A DNA stretch of 64,000 nucleotides, taken from Escarpia spicata (lineage: Eukaryota; Annelida; Polychaeta; Sabellida; Siboglinidae). A model generated the notes under the pieces. It worked only from the letters and a program-made list of their open reading frames with translations, searched no databases and was not told where the DNA came from. Below, in pieces: positions 59,001-64,000 of this stretch. The stretch spans positions 38,858,219 through 38,922,218 of the forward strand of contig OZ023216.1 of the NCBI GenBank assembly GCA_963995525.1. The letters are read 5' to 3'. The position numbers were made by a program, and so were the translations under genes. Positions within the stretch are counted from its first letter, which is position 1; the number at the start of each line of letters is the position of its first letter.

Positions 59001-61794
59001 AGGAAGTAGTTTATAGCATGGAAACAGGGGATGTTCTGGGTCTGAGGAGACATTCCTTCCCTTTCTCTCTGCCCGTTGTCTGTATAGATCCTCTAGACTG
59101 GTCTGCTTTTTTCCCACCACCTTGCCACTAACCCTGACTGTTTGTGCCAGTGTTGCGATGCACAATACTCAGGCCGCCGTACCACACAAGAAACCCAAAT
59201 GTAATGGAGCTTTCTATGTAGCATCTGTAGAAGGTTTGTAGAACATGTGTGCTGACACTGAGTGACCTGAGCTTGCGTAAGAAATACAGCTTTTGCTGGC
59301 ACTTTCTGTTAATTCTCGCTGTATTTTCACCAAATGTGAGCTTTGCATCTATGATAGTGCCGAGATACTTGTATTCATCTACTCTCCTTACACACTCTCC
59401 GTTAATGAATAGTCTCTTGGGAGAAGTAGGATTTTTCCTAAAATCTTTTATGAGTTCTTCAGTTTTACGAACGTTCAGGTCTAGGAAATGATTGTCGCAC
59501 CACAATGTGAAATCAGCTACAGCGCACGCACACACTTGATCAGAGCCGGATAGGTCGACGATAGCTGTGTCATCGCTGTATTTAATGAAATTGACGCTCT
59601 CCTGGCTGCTACGACAGTCGTCTGTGTAAAGTGTGAACAGAACAGGGGAGATCACAGAGCCCTGGGGGGGCACCAGTGAAAGTGAAGAGTGAGCTCGAAA
59701 CAGCACCATTATAGCACACTACTTGCGTACGCTCAGTAAGAAACTGTTTTACCCACAAGATGATGTGTGGGTTCACATGCATATTGACAAGTTTACTCAT
59801 CATGATGTGTGGCTGGATGGTGTTGAAAGCCGACGAAAAGTCAATAAAGACTATCCTGGCAAACGACTTGGTTAAGAGGTAATTAAATAAATAACACACC
59901 ATTTGTGGACGATCGCATGTACACCTTTCTAACATAAACTTAGTTTTAGTTTCAAAGAACCCCTAATGCACAGATCTACAATATTTATATTCATGGTAAG
60001 GTTACATAGATTTATTGTTTACATGTCAAATATAAGTCCGTCAAGGTAACAAAAAAGCTATGGCACATTGTTTTTTGTTGAAATGTATCATGTATAAAAT
60101 ATATATAATATACATATCTATTTTCCATTTTTGAAATTTCACCCAAACCAGGACTATACGTAGTTGAGCTAGGATACTATCTATTTTATACAACAACGCA
60201 ATAAATCCCCAGAAAAAGATGTACTCAAAAGAGCGTTTGTTTTCAAAAGGTGATAAGCATCATCCGTTTTTTAAATCAAAACGCGATATATTCACGTTTA
60301 GCCAATCAGCAACGCTATGCCGCACATGCAGTACTTTGATAACAAAATCATTTAAAATCACATTTTGCAAAACAATTGTGCAACAAATATTTCAGAGTTT
60401 GCCACCATTCTCTAGATTTTGGATTCTAAATATATATCAACTTAATTTTCAAGTTGTTATTTAAATTTTGAGGATGATGCGCACAAATTATTTTTTCTCA
60501 AAATCAAGAAAATGGATATATCGCGTTTCCCCCCTGAAATCTTTCATATATATATATATATATAAATATATATATATGAAATATATATATATATAAATAT
60601 ATATATATGATCACACAACATTGTTTACGTAATACATAGACCATCAATCCAGCTAACTGTGACATGCTTTACCCCTTAAAATCTGATCATCCTCCAGAAT
60701 TTATTTGACTCACTACATATCACTGCATGACACAACTATTCATATCGTATCGTGGCTTGGCGTATCATTCACCCGACTCAAGTTGTTTTTCGTTATATAT
60801 TTATCACCCACCTTGCTACATGATCTCCGAATCCTGCCAGCACGATCTGCTGCAAACACTTTGCCTGCTGCTCACTAGGGGGAGCCATGTGTGGGTCAAC
60901 GGCCAGGTTGACGTCACTGATCACTGCGTTGACTGCGCACACCGACAGATATACTTTACACGTCGACATACATGGTGTACATGTCATAATCAAACAGGTA
61001 GTTGATTCTTGGTACTTCTATGTTTTGATGATGACATCAAATGTGCAATTCATACAACCACATTTTTCTTACCGTTTAATATGCACAAATAAAAAATTTG
61101 CCCTTTGTTTGCTCTGAATGCAGGTAATTTAACTCTTCAAAATAACAGTGATTAATTTAACCATTTCAGTGCGATATTCCACTATATCGAGCCAATGTTT
61201 TATGACGCTTGGATACGACAACCTATCTATAGCGATGCAGTGGCGTATTCCCTTATTAGTGAATTTAATGTTAGCAGCAACGCCTAACAACTATCTCATG
61301 ATCTGTATGCTAACAATATTTTTTGATGAAAATAGTTCCTCTTCAGAAAGTGCACCCGTCTGTGTAAAAAGTGAAGTTCAGTAATCAGTGGTACTGACTG
61401 GCTAGAAATTGAAATGGTTAAAATTTGTATCACTAAACACTCAATAACCCAATAGTTGCCTTATTCACTAGCCTTATGGGTAGTTTTTACTGTGATGGCA
61501 CCTTACTGATGTCACCTTTGTTATAAATTATATTATTACTAAAATTAGCATCAGATACACACAAAATACAAACTATGTTATAATGTAACATTCATATCTG
61601 TACAACAGGAGCAAGGAAAAAAGCAAGCTGTTCCTACCTGAATTGGTGAGATGTGTTCGTAGCTTCCTGATCTCGAGCATAGCCTTGTGTCTGATGTTAT
61701 ACTTCTCACAGAAGGCAGGGGTACAGCCGACATATTCACACGCTCCCACGGCCTTCAATAGCACCATCAGGTCACCCAGCAACTGCGAATGACC
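43934..61794 (-). CDS. DHX37: DHX37-type DEAH-box RNA helicase, last 8 exons, N-terminus outside window
   Basis: Nucleolar DEAH-box helicase (yeast Dhr1/Ecm16) that removes U3 snoRNA from the pre-40S particle during 18S rRNA maturation. The eight exons below join in phase into 310 residues plus stop. They cover the end of the ratchet region ([37 protein letters not shown]), the OB-fold ([32 protein letters not shown]) and the C-terminal tail ([54 protein letters not shown]). The family normally ends '...EYCEWLP...WPP..', as here. The ATPase core (RecA1/RecA2, DEAH) is not in the window and must lie beyond 64000, or hidden past the 62.1-64 kb repeats. Convergent with UBA6. Confidence 0.94.
45087..45184 (-). 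CDS. DHX37: DHX37 exon G
   Basis: Acceptor cttgcag, donor gtgagt; 98 bp. Encodes [20 protein letters not shown] then [12 protein letters not shown]. Matches 'LQPRTE.LL.ALV...'. The AG-rich start has a second possible acceptor seven bases in, which breaks frame. Confidence 0.94.
45294..45471. mobile_element. 178-bp mariner/pogo-like MITE with TA target duplication
   Basis: Terminal inverted repeats cagtagaaacgtgttttatg and, from the other end, cagtggaacctccctattaa, each followed by gGCCACCTC- or ggtCACCCTC-like bases; flanked by TA on both sides (45292-45293, 45472-45473). The sequence is the common invertebrate 'CAGT.GAACC' type. No coding frame. In the DHX37 intron between exons F and G. 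Confidence 0.75.
46096..46345 (-). mobile_element. tRNA-headed SINE, copy 3 (- strand)
   Basis: Reads on the - strand from a decayed tRNA-like head (near 46340) through tgggcaagtttgttctcact, ccagaga agtcgagatggtg-like block to aagagctttgagcagttctg. Same order of blocks as 56501-56815. Confidence 0.7.
46466..46634 (-). CDS. DHX37: DHX37 exon F
   Basis: Acceptor tgatag, donor AG/gtaagt; 169 bp. Encodes (G)[19 protein letters not shown] then [20 protein letters not shown] and [16 protein letters not shown]. Matches 'WPLPA.E...P.G..RYK.FA..LL.G.VF..L'. A second frame is also open but has no family match. Confidence 0.95.
47365..47499 (-). CDS. DHX37: DHX37 exon E
   Basis: Acceptor cctgcag, donor G/gtaagt; 135 bp. 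Encodes [20 protein letters not shown] then [20 protein letters not shown] and MTSTF. Matches 'GV..VE..W.P...PS.C.F.KPL..P.P.Y'. Separated from exon D by an 8.8-kb intron holding the 51-bp and 70-bp arrays. Confidence 0.95.
47590..52170. repeat. 51-bp satellite, about 90 copies, open in three frames
   Basis: Unit: catccatcaccaaacagaaa plus ctgttgttagagatgacgag and gtcaggaggaa. Fifty-one is a multiple of 3 and the unit has no stop in one - frame and two + frames, giving open frames up to 1532 codons (- strand 47548-52146). A few 48-bp units lack one gtt. Blocks with ggaacaaccatc recur at about 48520, 49540 and 49940, showing multi-unit duplication. In the 8.8-kb DHX37 intron. Confidence 0.97.
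52206..53675. other. CpG-richer intronic stretch, unclassified
   Basis: The part up to about 53120 contains more CpG and GC (tggcgccccctgg, ccgcctcgcctgg, acagcgcgcg) than surrounding intron and a 66-bp direct duplication (52804 and 52870, actagtc(a/g)gcacttgtatc). No coding homology; could be an old DNA element or a regulatory region. The remainder is AT-rich unique DNA. Confidence 0.3.
53680..53775 (+). mobile_element. tRNA-headed SINE, copy 4 (3' part)
   Basis: gatgcttcccaagaagtcaa, gatggtgttcgactgaataa and the tail gtaaagcgctttcagcag then tgcgctttataagaac. Only the 3' part remains. Confidence 0.65.
54105..55225. repeat. 70-bp satellite, 16 copies
   Basis: Unit: ggcatcacaattatgagctg plus ataagaatgtcattgaaacg, gtcccctggcttatactgta and gcagtgtagt. 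The short seed ggcatcacaatta also occurs once at 52342, before the array. Same DHX37 intron as the 51-bp array. Confidence 0.96.
55226..56332. other. DHX37 intron with a dispersed-repeat fragment
   Basis: 55730-55880 is the partner of 11640-11790 (agctcgacgagtcaacattt, ccccatgtaacacttcat, catactttatggatgaccc). The rest is unique AT-rich DNA. Confidence 0.55.
56333..56447 (-). CDS. DHX37: DHX37 exon D (OB-fold)
   Basis: Acceptor ttgccag, donor G/gtacct; 115 bp. Encodes [20 protein letters not shown] then [18 protein letters not shown]. Matches 'DPV.IHP.S.LF...P.FVVYQEI.ETTKMYMKG'. A SINE (56501-56815) ends about 50 bp upstream of its acceptor. Confidence 0.97.
56501..56815 (-). mobile_element. 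tRNA-headed SINE, best copy
   Basis: On the - strand starts ggagcacagtggcacagtgc. A-box-like tggcacagtgcc (56795-56806) and perfect B-box gggttcgaatcc (56752-56763) show a tRNA-derived head with pol III promoter. Body contains tgggcaagttcgttcactct and tctcagagaagtcaagctgg. Tail is aaagtgctttgagccgtact, aaggactggatactgcg and ctatatata, resembling CR1-like LINE 3' ends such as 8340-8411. Same strand as DHX37, ending about 50 bp upstream of exon D's acceptor. Confidence 0.85.
57061..57670. mobile_element. MITE-like element, family 2, copy 2
   Basis: Ends are inverted: ttaccatattccttgtattc at the left and, on the other strand, ttaccatattccatattcct at the right (12 perfect terminal bases). Inner right part ggggtgtacacttattagag matches the right part of 1777-2170. 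610 bp, no coding frame. Confidence 0.6.
57785..58033 (+). mobile_element. RTE-like LINE C-terminal fragment
   Basis: Encodes [20 protein letters not shown] then [11 protein letters not shown] and [18 protein letters not shown] and stop, the typical last residues of RTE-type non-LTR polyproteins ('GKR.RGRP..RW.D.'). It is followed at once by a (TGA)n tail, tgatgatgatgatga, as usual for RTE. A frameshift lies just upstream ([11 protein letters not shown] in another frame). Opposite strand to DHX37, about 60 bp from exon C. Confidence 0.8.
58092..58149 (-). CDS. DHX37: DHX37 exon C (58-bp small exon)
   Basis: Acceptor ttgtag, donor CAG/gtaaca. Encodes (R)[19 protein letters not shown], the variable linker before the OB-fold. 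A nearer-looking acceptor (cccacag, 24 bp further in) would hit a stop at once, so this start is preferred. Flanked closely by a retroelement tail on one side and an RTE fragment on the other. Confidence 0.88.
58255..59935 (-). mobile_element. L2-like LINE 3' half, frameshifted
   Basis: On the - strand: RT motifs [13 protein letters not shown], then (after a run of seven C at about 59680 that shifts frame) [27 protein letters not shown] (the YxDD box with S), then [52 protein letters not shown] second frameshift near 59150 leads to [35 protein letters not shown] and [12 protein letters not shown] then stop at 58911. The 3' end gaatttccctgccaaggga then caataaagg (about 58270-58300) is the L2-type ending. 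5' truncated. In a DHX37 intron, sense orientation. Confidence 0.85.
59936..60811. other. DHX37 intron with (AT)n palindromes
   Basis: 60547-60612 contains two near-identical 32-bp halves of tatatata/atatatat joined by aaatat and tgaaat, each able to fold on itself. Remainder AT-rich, nothing recognised. Confidence 0.7.
60812..60932 (-). CDS. DHX37: DHX37 exon B
   Basis: Acceptor gcgcag, donor gtgggt; 121 bp. Encodes [20 protein letters not shown] then [20 protein letters not shown], matching 'DP.M.PP.E.Q...LRQIV.AG.GDH.AR'. Confidence 0.96.
60933..61637. other. DHX37 intron, nothing recognised
   Basis: AT-rich intron between exons A and B; no repeat array, RNA or coding match seen. Confidence 0.5.
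61638..61794 (-). CDS. DHX37: DHX37 exon A (first in window)
   Basis: Acceptor ttctag, donor G/gtaggaa on the - strand; 157 bp. Encodes [20 protein letters not shown] then [20 protein letters not shown] and [11 protein letters not shown]. Matches the family's 'LLGD.MV.L.AVGACEY..C.P.FC...G.R.KAM.EIR.LR.QLT'. Confidence 0.96.
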
Positions 61795-62084
61795 CTAGAA
61801 CAAAGGTAATAAAAACAAAATACAGAGAAATATAAAAGTTATGTTTTCTTGTTACGCACCTGTTTGCACAGTCCGGCCTGGAACACCTGTGCACGCCAAA
61901 TGTCCAGTTCTTAGCAAGCTGTTGTGATAATTCTGTCTATAAATTATAACTTTGACGAGCACGCCTCTTCTACTCGTGCTACGTCCTCACGCAATTTCAT
62001 TCACATATGTAAGCAAGCCCGACAAAATTTCAATCCACCCATGCAAATAAGCCAGACTTAATATTAAACCAACCAAAGCAAACA

Positions 62085-62430
62085 TGCCGGCTGTAACACT
62101 GCAACAACATGCTGGCCTGAACACTTAACTGTAACACTGCAACAACATGCTGGCCTGAACACTTAACTGTAACACTGCAACAACATGCTGGCCTGAATAC
62201 TTAACTGTAACACTGCAACAACACGCTGGCCTGAACATTTAAATGTAACACTGCAACAACATGCTGGCCTGAACACTTAACTGTAACACTGCAACAACGC
62301 GCTGGCCTGAACACTTAACTGTAACACTGCAACAACACGCTGGCCTGAACACTTAACTGTAACACTGCAACAACACGTTGGCCTGAACACTTAACTGCAA
62401 CAACACGCTGGCCTGAACACTTAACTGGCC
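62085..62430. repeat. 38-bp satellite, about 9 copies
   Basis: Unit: taacactgcaacaacatgct plus ggcctgaacacttaactg. Grades into the next array through ggcctgaacac / ggcctcaacac, so the two are likely related. Confidence 0.95.
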
Positions 62431-62439
62431 CAAACCAAC

Positions 62440-64000
62440 ATGCTGGGGACAACACTAAACCAGCCCAAGCAAACACAATGGTCCCAACATTAAACTAGCC
62501 CCAACAAACACCCTGGCCTCAATACTAAACCAGCCCAAGCAAACACAATGCCAATGGTCCCAACACTAAACCAGCCCAAGCAAATATAGTGGTCTCAACA
62601 CTAAACCAGCCCAAGCAAACACCCTGGCCTCAACACTAAACCAGCCCAAGCAAACACCCTGGCTTCAACACTAAACCAGCCCAAGCAAACACCCTGGCCT
62701 CAGCACTAAACCAGCCCAAGCAAACACCCTGGTCTCAACACTAAACCAGCCCAAGCAAACACCCTGGCCTCAGCATTAAACCAGCCCAAGCAAACACCCT
62801 GGTCTCAACATTAAACCAGCCCAAGCAAACACCCTGGTCTCAACACTAAACCAGCCCAAGCAAACACCCTGGCCTCAACACTAAACCAGCCCAAGCAAAC
62901 ACCCTGGCCTCAACACTAAACCAGCCCAAGCAAACACCCTGGCCTCAACACTAAACCAGCCCAAGCAAACACCCTGGCCTCAACACTAAACCAGCCCAAG
63001 CAAACACCCTGGCCTCAGCACTAAACCAGCCCAAGCAAACACCCTGGCCTCAGCACTAAACCAGCCCAAGCAAACACCCTGGTCTCAACACTAAACCAGC
63101 CCAAGCAAACACCCTGGTCTCAGCACTAAACCAGCCCAAGCAAACAACCTGGTCTAAACACTAAACCAGCCCAAGCAAACACCCTGGTCTCAACACTAAA
63201 CCAGCCCAAGCAAACACCCTGGTCTCAACACTAAACCAGCCCAAGCAAACACCCTGGTCTCAACACTAAACCAGCCCAAGCAAACACCCTGGTCTCAACA
63301 CTAAACCAGCCCAAGTAAACACCCTGGTCTCAACACTAAACCAGCCCAAGCAAACACCCTGGCCTCAGCACTAAACCAGCCCAAGCAAACACCCTGGCCT
63401 CAACACTAAACCAGCCCAAGCAAACACCCTGGCCTCAACACTAAACCAGCCCAAGCAAACACCCTGGTCTCAACACTAAACCAGCCCAAGCAAACACCCT
63501 GGTCTCAACACTAAACCAGCCCAAGCAAACACCCTGGTCTCAACACTAAACCAGCCCAAGCAAACACCCTGGTCTCAACACTAAACCAGCCCAAGTAAAC
63601 ACCCTGGTCTCAACACTAAACCAGCCCAAGCAAACACCCTGGTCTCAACACTAAACCAGCCCAAGCAAACACCCTGGTCTCAACACTAAACCAGCCCAAG
63701 CAAACACCCTGGTCTCAACACTAAACCAGCCCAAGCAAACACCCTGGTCTCAACACTAAACCAGCCCAAGCAAACACCCTGGTCTCAACACTAAACCAGC
63801 CCAAGTAAACACCCTGGTCTCAACACTAAACCAGCCCAAGTAAACACCCTGGTCTCAGCACTGAACCAGCCCAAGTAAACACCCTGGTCTCAACACTAAA
63901 CCAGCCCAAGCAAACACCCTGGTCTCAACACTAAACCAGCCCAAGCAAACACCCTGGTCTCAACACTAAACCAGCCCAAGCAAACACCCTGGTCTCAACA
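62440..64000. repeat. 35-bp satellite running off the window
   Basis: About 44 copies of cactaaaccagcccaagcaa plus acaccctggtctcaa, continuing past base 64000. Variants are ggtctc/ggcctc and caacac/cagcac. Presumably inside the next DHX37 intron. Confidence 0.97.

Overview
The window is nuclear DNA of an invertebrate animal. Long AT-rich introns with GT/AG boundaries, non-LTR retrotransposon remains, MITE-like DNA elements, a tRNA-headed SINE family and many minisatellites all point to a marine invertebrate (mollusc, annelid, brachiopod or lancelet type). The exact phylum cannot be resolved by eye. There are no operons, CRISPR arrays or bacterial genes.

Two protein genes are present, both cut by the window edge at their 5' ends and facing each other tail to tail. 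On the + strand, 2210-40493 carries 28 exons of a UBA6-type ubiquitin E1. Joined in phase they give 2622 bp, 873 residues plus stop, from the FCCH region through both halves of the active adenylation domain, the catalytic cysteine domain and the C-terminal UFD. On the - strand, 61794 down to 43934 carries the last eight exons (933 bp, 310 residues plus stop) of a DHX37-type DEAH-box RNA helicase: end of the ratchet region, OB-fold and C-terminal tail. UBA6 works in ubiquitin activation and DHX37 in small-subunit ribosome biogenesis. Nothing here suggests they act together.

Roughly a third of the window is tandem repeat. The largest arrays are 77 bp units (24.8-28.5 kb), 102 bp units (32.4-37.1 kb), 51 bp units (47.6-52.2 kb), 70 bp units (54.1-55.2 kb) and 35 bp units (62.4 kb to the window end). 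Many were born from recognisable parents. Two grew inside one LINE insertion (21974-28544, with a perfect 13-bp target duplication). One grew inside a CR1-like LINE 3' end, and one from the terminal repeat of a mariner/pogo-like MITE.

The most unusual pattern is that six UBA6 exon-intron junctions lie inside tandem duplications, so the splice site itself is copied 2 to about 20 times: donors of exons 4, 13 and 23, and acceptors of exons 15, 20 and 24. The apparent real donor is always the first copy and the apparent real acceptor always the last. At exon 24 the duplicated acceptors are 39 bp apart and in frame, so a 13- or 26-residue insertion is possible. The very long open frames at 47.5-52.2 kb are a by-product of a stop-free 51-bp unit inside a DHX37 intron and are not annotated as a gene.
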